Source: a virus
Reading direction: 5' to 3' (one strand)
Virus record (IMG/VR): IMGVR_UViG_3300042731_008397
Location: 62,001-126,000 of that record
DNA: 64,000 nucleotides
A model generated the notes under the pieces. It did not search any database and was not told where the DNA came from. It saw only the letters and a list, made by a program, of their open reading frames with translations. The position numbers and the translations under genes are program-made. Positions 56,532 through 63,807 of the stretch are shown piece after piece (the stretch's first letter is position 1; every line of letters begins with the position of its first letter).

Positions 56532-58499
56532 TTAACTTCCTCCAAAACCGTTTTCGTCACTGGCAATAAAACCTTTCGTATTTAGTCCTATGTCATATCC
56601 CCCGGAAGCAGACTCAATAACAGAGAATCCGACAACCTTACACCCATTAAATGTCTGTCCCGGTAGAATTGGATACGGGACATGCTCCCAGTTACGGGAA
56701 ACCCGTGACTCGATATTTTTATTTTGAACAAATGCCGTCCAGATTTCTAGGTCTTCCCAATTACAAGAAGAAATCCCGGCTGTCATCGGATAAATTAATT
56801 TTTTTTCTCCAAAATCTCCTTCTCTATAACGTAACCGCTGCCTTCGTAGTTCTTTCGGGGCTGAAGGGATTTGGTCAGATCCAATTGTTTCTTCATCAGT
56901 TTGTGTAGTTGTCGCGCCGGTTGCTGGATCAAAGGTTGTCGCAATTCGCCTGAACGTGTATGTCCCCATTGCGTCAGGCTCAATTGTTTTCGTATGAACC
57001 TCTAAATCCTGCATAGTGGTAAATATAGCAATTGATGTTGGAGATAATCCTTTAGACCCAATGTCAGCTATAATTGAAGCCATAACCCGATCAATCGGAG
57101 TAAGAATGTCGAATAGTGGAGATGTTTCCCCAGCATACGTGAAATACACCACTTTTCGGGAGACGGACACAGTGTTATTTTGCAAACTTCCTTCAAACCA
57201 ACGTTCATCGGCATCTTCCTCACTAGTGTACTCCCACAATTCATCTCGGATTTCATAGTTATCAGTCCATGCCTGATACGCCGAAATGAGAACGTCTGTA
57301 TAAGAGGCTTCTCCTCCGCTAATTCTCGCCAAAAGTGTTTCACGATCTAGCATCTCAAGGGTATTTAACAAAAAGAATTGTCTCCCATATCCAGTCCCTA
57401 AATATCCAGGATAGTAGTAATTTATATATCCTGAGATGGCTCTGGTTTTATGGGTTATCCGTGCTTTTGCGTATACCCAAGGATCGGTAAATTCTGTCTG
57501 AAAGGTGGTCTCTGTTTCCTGGAGCGTTATGTCGTTACTATAGTCCCCATAAGCGTCTCGCCAAATTTCCCCTGTCACGATCTCCTCTTCAGAAATGGTA
57601 TAAAAAGGATTTCCAAATTGATCAGGCATATAGGTTGTGGTAATCGTAAGCGTAGCGCTCTGTCCTCCAAAAGATGTTGTTTTCTCACGAGAATCCTCAC
57701 GCTCTACAGGCTCGGTAACTTCAATATCGTAGTATCTGGTTTTATCAGGTTTCCCCATTCCGCCCGTGATTTCATAAGCATCATAAGGCGGAATATCTAC
57801 TTCCGTGATTTCATAGCCCGCTATATTTGTCGGATAAGCAATTTGCGAAGGACTTCCAGCCGGGTCAATAAATGAAATGGTCAATTTGTCGTTTGTAGCA
57901 AGCCAAATCGTTTCGACAATCCCCGGAATAAGGGATTGTAAGAATTGCAAGAGAGAAGTTCTTGGCTCATATTGTTGGGAAATATTCCCGGTATAAAGTT
58001 GAGGAAGGTCACATTCAATTTTGATCTCCGCCAACTCTCCTATTTTCTCCATAATGTCTTTAATTGCCCACCCGGTTGTCGGGTAATTATCCGATTCCTT
58101 GTGATAAACGTCAACCAACTCTGTGTTAAGCTGGTCTTGAATTTTTAAAAATTTGGCATTAGAGCAGGAAATGAAATATATCGGACGCCCATAAGATTTT
58201 GTCAACTCCCGCATAATCTTAGGCACATACTGGGTAGTCCTTTCAATTCCGTTTGTTCCAACCCGAGTTTTGGGGGTTGAGCGATAACAGTCCCAATCTA
58301 TTCCGACAAAGGAAATAGTCATCTCTTCAGGCAGAAGATCCCAAGAATTTACATCAAATTCTCCGATCAAAGTCCCGCCTAAAACGGCTACCTCAGAGAT
58401 GTTAAATACAGGACAGATTTGTCCCGGACTCTGTTGAGCCGATATTTGGGTTAAACCCGATTGTAGACCTAACATTGAACCGATTGAAAAAAATTCCAT
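56532..58499 (-). CDS. Tail hub/baseplate-like protein (655 aa)
   Basis: Start chosen at ATG 58499, because GAGGG and the previous stop lie just upstream; the frame begins 15 bp earlier. The first ~250 residues contain beta modules and a small helical insert (IKDIMEKIGELAEIKIECDL, QFLQSLIPGIVETIWLATND) as in phage tail hub or gp27-like proteins. A large beta/Thr-rich middle follows. The C-terminus has PYPILPGQTFNGCKVVGFSV, an end common in tail-associated proteins. It is the largest gene of the operon. A hub/baseplate role is inferred from size, order and fold-like pattern. Confidence 0.6.
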   Translation of the reverse strand: MEFFSIGSMLGLQSGLTQISAQQSPGQICPVFNISEVAVLGGTLIGEFDVNSWDLLPEEMTISFVGIDWDCYRSTPKTRVGTNGIERTTQYVPKIMRELTKSYGRPIYFISCSNAKFLKIQDQLNTELVDVYHKESDNYPTTGWAIKDIMEKIGELAEIKIECDLPQLYTGNISQQYEPRTSLLQFLQSLIPGIVETIWLATNDKLTISFIDPAGSPSQIAYPTNIAGYEITEVDIPPYDAYEITGGMGKPDKTRYYDIEVTEPVEREDSREKTTSFGGQSATLTITTTYMPDQFGNPFYTISEEEIVTGEIWRDAYGDYSNDITLQETETTFQTEFTDPWVYAKARITHKTRAISGYINYYYPGYLGTGYGRQFFLLNTLEMLDRETLLARISGGEASYTDVLISAYQAWTDNYEIRDELWEYTSEEDADERWFEGSLQNNTVSVSRKVVYFTYAGETSPLFDILTPIDRVMASIIADIGSKGLSPTSIAIFTTMQDLEVHTKTIEPDAMGTYTFRRIATTFDPATGATTTQTDEETIGSDQIPSAPKELRRQRLRYREGDFGEKKLIYPMTAGISSCNWEDLEIWTAFVQNKNIESRVSRNWEHVPYPILPGQTFNGCKVVGFSVIESASGGYDIGLNTKGFIASDENGFGGS

Positions 58500-58500
58500 G

Positions 58501-58884
58501 TTATCCCTCAACAAGGCATTTATAGATGGCTCCTGAAGCGCAAGGTGTTGTCTGTTTTTCTTTTATCGTATAGTTTTTGTCCTCAAATCGGAGCCGTTCA
58601 GTTGTTATCGCATTTGATCCGGATGGAACGAGGAGATATAAAAGAAAACTTGCCTCTTGCCGATCTCCGCTTTTAGCGGGTTTTTTCAAAGTAACCTGCT
58701 CTCCTTTGAAACAAGGAACATAGTCAGGACTTGGAGTTTCGTGTTCAGTCCAGCCCATTTGATCTTTAAACGATTGCCCGGACTCTTCTGTGTTTCTCAA
58801 AATTAAGCACATAGGGGAATTTTGGGATTTATGGAAAAAATAGAAAAAACTTTCATCTATCTTGTGTGTCGGGATTGTCAGCAT
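58501..58884 (-). CDS. Hypothetical tail-operon protein (127 aa)
   Basis: Overlaps the preceding gene by 7 bp and ends 1 bp before the hub start. Mixed alpha/beta with two or three cysteines (PCFKGEQ, TTPCASGAIYKC). Beta strands in SFLLYLLVPSGSNAITTERL. Not recognised. Confidence 0.6.
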   Translation of the reverse strand: MLTIPTHKIDESFFYFFHKSQNSPMCLILRNTEESGQSFKDQMGWTEHETPSPDYVPCFKGEQVTLKKPAKSGDRQEASFLLYLLVPSGSNAITTERLRFEDKNYTIKEKQTTPCASGAIYKCLVEG

Positions 58885-59345
58885 ATTGTAAATACCCCAT
58901 CTTTAAGCTTTCCCGTTAAATACCGGGTAGTTGGTTCATGAATATGAGATCCGACCGTGCTTATTTTGATCAAAGCTTCTTCATCCTGGGGGAGCCGTTG
59001 AACAAAAACTTGGATGAGACCTAATTGATTGCCCTCATACCCGTTATGGCGTTCATCTCGGAGAAACATGTCTTCTAACAACGTTAAAACGGCAGTCTCT
59101 ACTGAATCACCCAAAACTCCTTTCGGATCTCTCTGAATAGCCGGTTCAACAAAGGTTTCGGGCTTGACTGGCGGTTCAATGAGTCCGGTATCAGGCCAGT
59201 TCATATCATTTTCATCAAAAAATTCGGATGCTACCTCTATCTGGTGAAGCAATTCCGCGAAAACTTCTTGATCTTCCTGGTTTTCTTGATCTTCTTCAAA
59301 CCCCATTTCCTGTTGACAAGGCTCGTTAGATGAGTTATAATCCAT
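58878..59345 (-). CDS. First gene of the tail operon, acidic protein (155 aa)
   Basis: ATG 59345 is the likely start. The first ~50 residues are very acidic (QENQEDQEVFAELLHQIEVA), the rest is beta/alpha (ETAVLTLLEDMFLRDERHNG, then GLIQVFVQRLPQDEEALIKI). It is divergent from, and overlaps the promoter of, the plus gene at 59348. A TTGACT (59369-59374 minus strand) could serve as -35 but the -10 is poor. Function unknown. Confidence 0.6.
   Translation of the reverse strand: MDYNSSNEPCQQEMGFEEDQENQEDQEVFAELLHQIEVASEFFDENDMNWPDTGLIEPPVKPETFVEPAIQRDPKGVLGDSVETAVLTLLEDMFLRDERHNGYEGNQLGLIQVFVQRLPQDEEALIKISTVGSHIHEPTTRYLTGKLKDGVFTIC
59313..59341 (+). promoter_or_regulatory. Perfect leaderless promoter inside the divergent gene
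   Basis: TTGACA (59313-59318), 17 nt, TATAAT (59336-59341), then 6 nt to ATG 59348: both boxes match the consensus exactly. Start-site spacing predicts a transcript beginning at the A of the ATG. It overlaps the first codons of the minus-strand gene at 58878-59345, so the two are mutually exclusive or coordinated. Confidence 0.85.
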
Positions 59346-59347
59346 GT

Positions 59348-59914
59348 ATGGCTTACTATGGAACTAATAGTCAAATTAATGTTTATGGATCGTTAGCCCA
59401 GTTTATAGAAGATTGCCCGTCAATCCCTGATATTCCGAAGTTTTTTGACCTCGAAAGTCCTACATATCGGGGAGAACGGCAGGACAGCCCCCATCATTTG
59501 GTCTATTACTTCCAAATGCTCCCGGCAACGGGCTATGAACAAGGCACCCGTTGTCATTTCTATGCCGTTGCCTCTGTTATTCATGAAAACGAGTTAAAGC
59601 TTTACAAATCATGGACACAGCGGATAATTGACCGGTTACGTAGGTATTTTCTGGAATCTCCGATCCCGTTACTCAATTTTGAGGAACTTTGTTCAGAGTC
59701 TTTATGGGATACTTTTCTGAACACAGGAAACTTTGCTCCCTTAATTACCGGGATGGAAGGAGTCCCACAACAAATTTCGGATATTATGTTTCACCCGAAA
59801 TTATTGGGAACTCCGACCCCATCGTCTACTCCTTCTACGGTTGAAACGTCCTGGCAGATAGAATTAGCCCATTTAGCGGTTGACAACATCTCTCCGCTTA
59901 ACTCTTCGCCTTAG
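59348..59914 (+). CDS. Hypothetical protein, leaderless start (188 aa)
   Basis: Not recognised. The ATG at 59348 (MAYYGTNSQINVYGSLAQFI) is exactly 6 nt behind a perfect TATAAT; an upstream in-frame start at 59330 lies inside the promoter. The protein is soluble, mixed alpha/beta, aromatic- and proline-rich (HHLVYYFQMLPATGYEQGTR, FYAVASVIHENELKLYKSWT). Its last 17 bp overlap the convergent small gene at 59898. Confidence 0.65.
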   Translation: MAYYGTNSQINVYGSLAQFIEDCPSIPDIPKFFDLESPTYRGERQDSPHHLVYYFQMLPATGYEQGTRCHFYAVASVIHENELKLYKSWTQRIIDRLRRYFLESPIPLLNFEELCSESLWDTFLNTGNFAPLITGMEGVPQQISDIMFHPKLLGTPTPSSTPSTVETSWQIELAHLAVDNISPLNSSP

Positions 59915-60023
59915 AAGTTCCCCGTTTTTTGGGAGTAGACCTCAGAAAAGGCCCGATTTTCCTTCCTCTTCTAATATGAGACCTGACGTAAACTGTCTTT
60001 TTATTCTGTCTTGTCTGTGCCAT
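59898..60023 (-). CDS. Very small basic phage protein (41 aa)
   Basis: MAQTRQNKKTVYVRSHIRRG followed by RKIGPFLRSTPKKRGTSKAK. The VRSHIRRGRKI core is a recurrent pattern in tiny basic phage and archaeal proteins, probably nucleic-acid binding. AGAG lies ~7 nt before the ATG. F-family copy 6 is directly upstream in antisense orientation. Below the usual size cut-off of gene finders. Confidence 0.6.
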   Translation of the reverse strand: MAQTRQNKKTVYVRSHIRRGRKIGPFLRSTPKKRGTSKAKS

Positions 60024-60029
60024 AAAAAT

Positions 60030-60132
60030 CACTCTCTGGCGAACGTATGGGTAGCCAGAAGACACCAAAAATTGATCCGAGTACCTTCATAGGGGTTGAC
60101 GTTTCGACTGCTTAGAATTAAAATCTGGCAGC
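60030..60132 (+). repeat. F-family dispersed element, copy 6 (subtype b)
   Basis: CTCTCTGGCGAACGTATGG, CCAGAAGACACC, CTTCATAGGGGTTGACGTTT and CTGCTTAGAATTAAAATCTG. The first half matches copy 1 (19979) almost word for word; the 3' half matches all copies. Confidence 0.7.
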
Positions 60133-60166
60133 ATTTTTTATCTAAGGAAATTAACAACCCCGTTCC

Positions 60167-61138
60167 TTACGAAATTACATCAACGGTCGCCCGGCTAACT
60201 GCGCCTAATAGACTGTCATACTTTTTTCCGCTTTCCTGTTTCGGATACACGAAAACATAGTAATTCCCCGCTACCGTGATGGTTGCGAGGTCTTTTGCCG
60301 TCTGGTCATAGTATTCCGTGATGCCGGTAACTGATTGAACCCCGTCAACAGGGGCTGGTTGAGCATCTTCAATAGACGGCAACATCAATTGTCCTACGCC
60401 TTCGGGGATACCAAATTCAGAGATACCTTCTCCGTGCTTGAGGACATAGATGTCATAATATTTCACCCGTCCCCGTTGATCGGGAGCTAACCAGCTTGAA
60501 TGGGTATCCCATGAAGCGTCAATTGTATAGGCAGACGGGCTTTCCACAGAGAGATTCTGGACGGCAATAGGTCTTGCCTCTTGAGTCCGTGCGCCTATAA
60601 CCCCGTTAATCCCGATAGAAGACGGAAAACAGATTGCTTTCTGGACAATAGCCCCTTTCGGATGGTCGTAGAGAACCGCCCCGCCTGCACCAAACCCCGC
60701 TATATTAGCGGTAACACCACTTGTATAACCGGAGTCTACCCGTACTACTTCATAATTTGGAGCATCTTGAATCCTGAGCGTGGTTGGATAATCATCCATG
60801 ATTGCCAGGAGTTGGTTCGCTTCTAACAGGGGATACCCGTTAGATTCTTCATTTCTGACCGTAATTTGGGTGGAAACATCAGCGGTGAGAGCGGCTGTGA
60901 GGAAACTTTCTGCCCGAATAGCGGCATGAGGAACGCCCCATCCTCCATATAAGGCGTTGGCTAATAAGAAATCAACCAAGAAGATCGGATCATCCTCTGC
61001 CCCACTAACGAGAAAGCAAATTTGCTCTCCCTCTAACTGGGAGATTAAAGCGTTAACATCGAAATTGTCTAATTTGGCGGTAAACGTTGATCCGGAAAGG
61101 AGTATAACTCCCGTTGAATCCCATCTATAGACTTTCAT
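60167..61138 (-). CDS. Virion-type beta protein (323 aa)
   Basis: ATG 61138 with GGGAGAGGG, ~40 nt downstream of a consensus promoter. N-terminal alpha/beta part (FTAKLDNFDVNALISQLEGE, then DPIFLVDFLLANALYGGWGV) is followed by beta modules. One is fibronectin-III-like near residues 205-260 (QNLSVESPSAYTIDASWDTH, RVKYYDIYVLKHG), another at the C-terminus (DLATITVAGNYYVFVYPKQE). It fits a tail or decoration protein. No family name assigned. Separated from the main tail operon. Confidence 0.65.
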   Translation of the reverse strand: MKVYRWDSTGVILLSGSTFTAKLDNFDVNALISQLEGEQICFLVSGAEDDPIFLVDFLLANALYGGWGVPHAAIRAESFLTAALTADVSTQITVRNEESNGYPLLEANQLLAIMDDYPTTLRIQDAPNYEVVRVDSGYTSGVTANIAGFGAGGAVLYDHPKGAIVQKAICFPSSIGINGVIGARTQEARPIAVQNLSVESPSAYTIDASWDTHSSWLAPDQRGRVKYYDIYVLKHGEGISEFGIPEGVGQLMLPSIEDAQPAPVDGVQSVTGITEYYDQTAKDLATITVAGNYYVFVYPKQESGKKYDSLLGAVSRATVDVIS

Positions 61139-61177
61139 AGTCCCTCTCCCTATAATAATGGTTTTTAGTTTTCCCTT

Positions 61178-61206
61178 ATTATAAACGAGAAGGCCAGAGA
61201 TGTCAA
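61178..61206 (-). promoter_or_regulatory. Consensus promoter of the 323-aa virion gene
   Basis: Minus strand TTGACA (61201-61206), 17-nt spacer, TATAAT (61178-61183). It overlaps the region just after the stop of the gene at 61213-61566. Leader ~35 nt, with a strong Shine-Dalgarno. Confidence 0.88.
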
Positions 61207-61212
61207 CAGGAA

Positions 61213-61566
61213 TTAATCTGACGGACTTTTTTGCGACCGCTGAAAGGCACGGATTTCCTCAAGAGTCGTTTGGATGTCCTCTAACGGGAGGTCTAATGGA
61301 GGACGCTCTTGAGTGTGCGGTGACGGGGCAGATTCTTTTCCTCCTGATCGGATAAATAAAATATCTTCTTTTATCTCTGTTATGACTTCCTCAAATCGGG
61401 CAAGAACTGGATATTTATCATCTTTTTTGAACTCAGGAGGAATATCGCCATTTGTGGAATCAATTGTTTTTCGGGCGTCTTCGAGTGCCCAAGTCATAAA
61501 TCTCAAATATTTATCTATGTAAACGATTAACAGTTGCCGAAATAAGGCTGTTGTTGGATCATCCAT
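61213..61566 (-). CDS. Hypothetical protein (117 aa)
   Basis: Not recognised. Helical (LFRQLLIVYIDKYLRFMTWA, EEVITEIKEDILFIRSGG) with a Pro-rich linker and a C-terminal helix (LEDIQTTLEEIRAFQRSQKS). Follows the truncated frame at 61570-61667 by 3 bp, so both once formed an operon before TnpB element 3 inserted. Confidence 0.6.
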   Translation of the reverse strand: MDDPTTALFRQLLIVYIDKYLRFMTWALEDARKTIDSTNGDIPPEFKKDDKYPVLARFEEVITEIKEDILFIRSGGKESAPSPHTQERPPLDLPLEDIQTTLEEIRAFQRSQKSPSD

Positions 61567-61569
61567 ATC

Positions 61570-61667
61570 TTATGTCCCCGCTAAAAGGTTAACAAGAGCA
61601 ATAATGAAATCTTCTTCAGAGTCTTTGGGATCCCAATTATCATGTCCTATAGACTCCCGTAAATTCA
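61570..61667 (-). pseudogene. C-terminal fragment of a gene cut by TnpB element 3
   Basis: The frame up to TAA at 61570-61572 reads ESIGHDNWDPKDSEEDFIIA then LVNLLAGT, an acidic protein-like sequence with no start codon. The upstream side is occupied by the right end of TnpB element 3. The missing 5' part was not found beyond the left end at 62925, so it may have been lost. Confidence 0.5.
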
Positions 61668-62925
61668 GTGAATGCTCTACCGGCTGGAAGCCAGTAGCTT
61701 CTCAGGAGTCAGGCTAAAGCCTGTCCTACGCCCTGCATTCCCAGGGCGAGAATATTTACCGCCGCATTCTGATCGCGGTGTAACGAAAGATCACACGACG
61801 GACAATGAAATATTCGTTGAGACAATGTGAGTTTATGCCGTTCCCCGCAACGAGAACAGGTTTGCGAGGTATAGGCAGGGTTGACCTGAATTACTTGTTT
61901 TCCGGCCCATGCTGCCTTGAAAACAAGGATATTCAGAAAACTCCGCCATGCAGCATCACTAATACTTTTATTCAACCCCCGAAAGCCGTTTTTCTTCATC
62001 TCATTAATCGAGAGGTCTTCGACACAGATCGTATTATAGCTGTCGATGATCTTCCGGGAGGCTTGATACACAAAATTGTGTCGTTTGTTCGTAATGCGTT
62101 CATGGATTCGGGCGACGACTTTCCGGCGCTTTGTTCGCTCGGACGTTCCTTTTTTAGCGGCGATCAATTTCCGTTGGGCTTTTCCCAATGTTTTTTCTTC
62201 GGTTCTGAAAAAGCGTGGGTTTTCAATGACCTCGCCGGTATCATGTGTCGCAAAGTTTTCGAGACCCATATCAATCCCAGTTACGGGCTCTACCGGCTGT
62301 GGAACGGGTATTTCGTCAAGCTCACAGACAAACGACACAAACCATTTTCCAGTCGATGCTCGTCGGATTGTACAGGTTTTCACGGTACCCTCTATCGGGC
62401 GGTGAAGTTTCGCCTTAATTGCGCCGATTTTAGAAAAGAACACCTTGTTATCATGAATCTGAAAAGCTGCTGCCTGGGGATAGGTGAAGGAGTCATAGCG
62501 AAACTTTCCACGAAAGCGGGGATAACCTGGATCTTCTCCGGCCTTAACTCTGCGAAAGAACGCCCGGAATGCCAGATCGATCCGAACCGCGATATTTTGA
62601 AGGACTTGACTGTGTATGTCTTTCAGAAATTTATAATCATCTTTCAATACGCTAAGAGTTTTTTGTTGTCCGAAACGAGAGAGACTTTTCTGTTCGGTTT
62701 CCCAGGCGGTTTTTCGTTGCTCAAGAAAATGGTTATAGAGCCAGCAACACCCGTCAAGAGTTTGCTCAAGTATCCTTTTTTGAGCGTTCGTTGGGAAGAG
62801 CCTGTATTTAAACGTTTTACGCATACATTACACAATATTAGAGTATGTGTGTAATTGTCAAGAAGAAATTACAACAAACTGAAGATTTCGCCTGAAGGCG
62901 AAGGCTTTAAACCATGAGGAGGACT
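61668..62925 (-). mobile_element. IS200/IS605-group TnpB element 3 (no tnpA)
   Basis: On the minus strand the left end follows TTAC (62926-62929) and has the hairpin GCCTTCGCCTTCAGGC (62887-62902). The right end has the hairpin GCTACTGGCTTCCAGCCGGTAG (about 61676-61698) and TCAC at 61668-61671. It carries only tnpB. Its ends differ from those of elements 1 and 2. The right boundary is approximate. Confidence 0.7.
61709..62824 (-). CDS. tnpB: TnpB RNA-guided nuclease, element 3
   Basis: 371 residues, start MRKTFKYRLFPTNAQKRILE. The RuvC residues are intact: Asp in GIDMGLENF, Glu in TICVEDLSIN, Asp in LHRDQNAAVNIL. Zinc cysteines in CSRCGERH and CPSCD. Promoter TTGACA (62856-62861), 18-nt spacer, TATTGT (62832-62837), and ATG 7 nt later: another leaderless start. 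Not closely related to the TnpBs of elements 1 and 2. Confidence 0.9.
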   Translation of the reverse strand: MRKTFKYRLFPTNAQKRILEQTLDGCCWLYNHFLEQRKTAWETEQKSLSRFGQQKTLSVLKDDYKFLKDIHSQVLQNIAVRIDLAFRAFFRRVKAGEDPGYPRFRGKFRYDSFTYPQAAAFQIHDNKVFFSKIGAIKAKLHRPIEGTVKTCTIRRASTGKWFVSFVCELDEIPVPQPVEPVTGIDMGLENFATHDTGEVIENPRFFRTEEKTLGKAQRKLIAAKKGTSERTKRRKVVARIHERITNKRHNFVYQASRKIIDSYNTICVEDLSINEMKKNGFRGLNKSISDAAWRSFLNILVFKAAWAGKQVIQVNPAYTSQTCSRCGERHKLTLSQRIFHCPSCDLSLHRDQNAAVNILALGMQGVGQALA

Positions 62926-63185
62926 GTAAATGATGTCTCCGTGAGAAATTACCTTACTCTGGCAGTCAAAGAACGGACTAACATATTGTGGCTTCTCATT
63001 TCTATTCTAAACGGGATGCCTCGCTTTTTTGCCCGGACTTTTGTTCTTTTCAAATATCGGAAGACTTCAGCTTCTTTCGGGCGTCCTGGTCTGCTTTTGG
63101 AGTGTGTCAATACATAGATTCTCTCCCAGTAATGGAATGCCTCTGCCCATTTACCTTGACCTAAAGCAAGTTCATCATGCCGTTT

Positions 63186-63458
63186 CTATAGGGCATCCAT
63201 GTCTTTTGTTGTTTGTATCCATCGTTGAAATAGCCGATAACCGGGCATCCCGCAATGTGACCATTGTAATTCTTGACATTCCGGGCAACGATAGACAACC
63301 GCTAATTCTTTGTTCCTATGAGTCCCGTATGGAGCTTCTGAGAAACCAACGCAGTCCGATCCGAAAATATCAAGGTCTCTATGTTGACAAAATCCACAAT
63401 CTGTAACCTGCCGGTTATGTGTCCCGATATTAGAGACTTTATGCTCCGGTCCTATCAT
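63186..63458 (-). CDS. Zinc-ribbon protein with in-frame amber; frame continues to 62949
   Basis: The ATG at 63458 comes 1 bp after the previous stop. 90 residues to a TAG at 63186-63188 (ending TTKDMDAL). Cysteine pairs CGFCQHRD and CPECQELQ form a probable zinc site. The same frame continues after the TAG for 78 protein-like residues (KRHDELALGQGKWAEAFHYW, then ERIYVLTHSKSRPGRPKEAE) to a TAA at 62949-62951. Gln at the TAG would read MDALQKRHDELALGQ. This looks like one protein of ~169 residues interrupted by a CAG-to-TAG change, a suppressed stop, or programmed readthrough. Confidence 0.65.
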   Translation of the reverse strand: MIGPEHKVSNIGTHNRQVTDCGFCQHRDLDIFGSDCVGFSEAPYGTHRNKELAVVYRCPECQELQWSHCGMPGYRLFQRWIQTTKDMDAL

Positions 63459-63459
63459 A

Positions 63460-63807
63460 TTAAAAAGGACTGCATTGCCTATGATTCCCGACTTTGCGAC
63501 CAAACCGGATTGTTAATTGCCCACAATCAGGGCAATATGATTTATACCAATTTCGAGTTTTTTCAATCGGGATAAGCACATAATTTGACCAATAGCCTAA
63601 ACACATCCACCAGAATCCCTGTAATTTGCAGTATAACGGGGATTCTGCCTTTTGCTCTTCTACCCAATCTCTCATCATTTCCACGGTATGACACTCATGC
63701 GGGAAATGTTCGCCGGGCATAAGACATTTTTCCGGGAACAAACAGCCCGTCCGCCATTCGCCCGTCTTTTGCATCTCTTCATATTCCGCTATGTCAACTT
63801 TTTGCAT
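63460..63807 (-). CDS. Cysteine/histidine-rich zinc-ribbon protein (115 aa)
   Basis: ATG 63807 with CCGGAG. Not recognised. N-terminal CLFPEKCLMPGEHFPHECH may bind metal; a hydrophobic aromatic middle (LQGFWWMCLGYWSNYVLIPI) follows, then a zinc ribbon CPDCGQLTIRF...QC. Overlaps the preceding gene by 14 bp and is coupled to the next zinc-ribbon gene, so the two probably act together. Confidence 0.65.
   Translation of the reverse strand: MQKVDIAEYEEMQKTGEWRTGCLFPEKCLMPGEHFPHECHTVEMMRDWVEEQKAESPLYCKLQGFWWMCLGYWSNYVLIPIEKTRNWYKSYCPDCGQLTIRFGRKVGNHRQCSPF

Noticed and set aside
61805-62854. 349-aa plus-strand frame
   Set aside because: Antisense to an intact TnpB with all catalytic residues.
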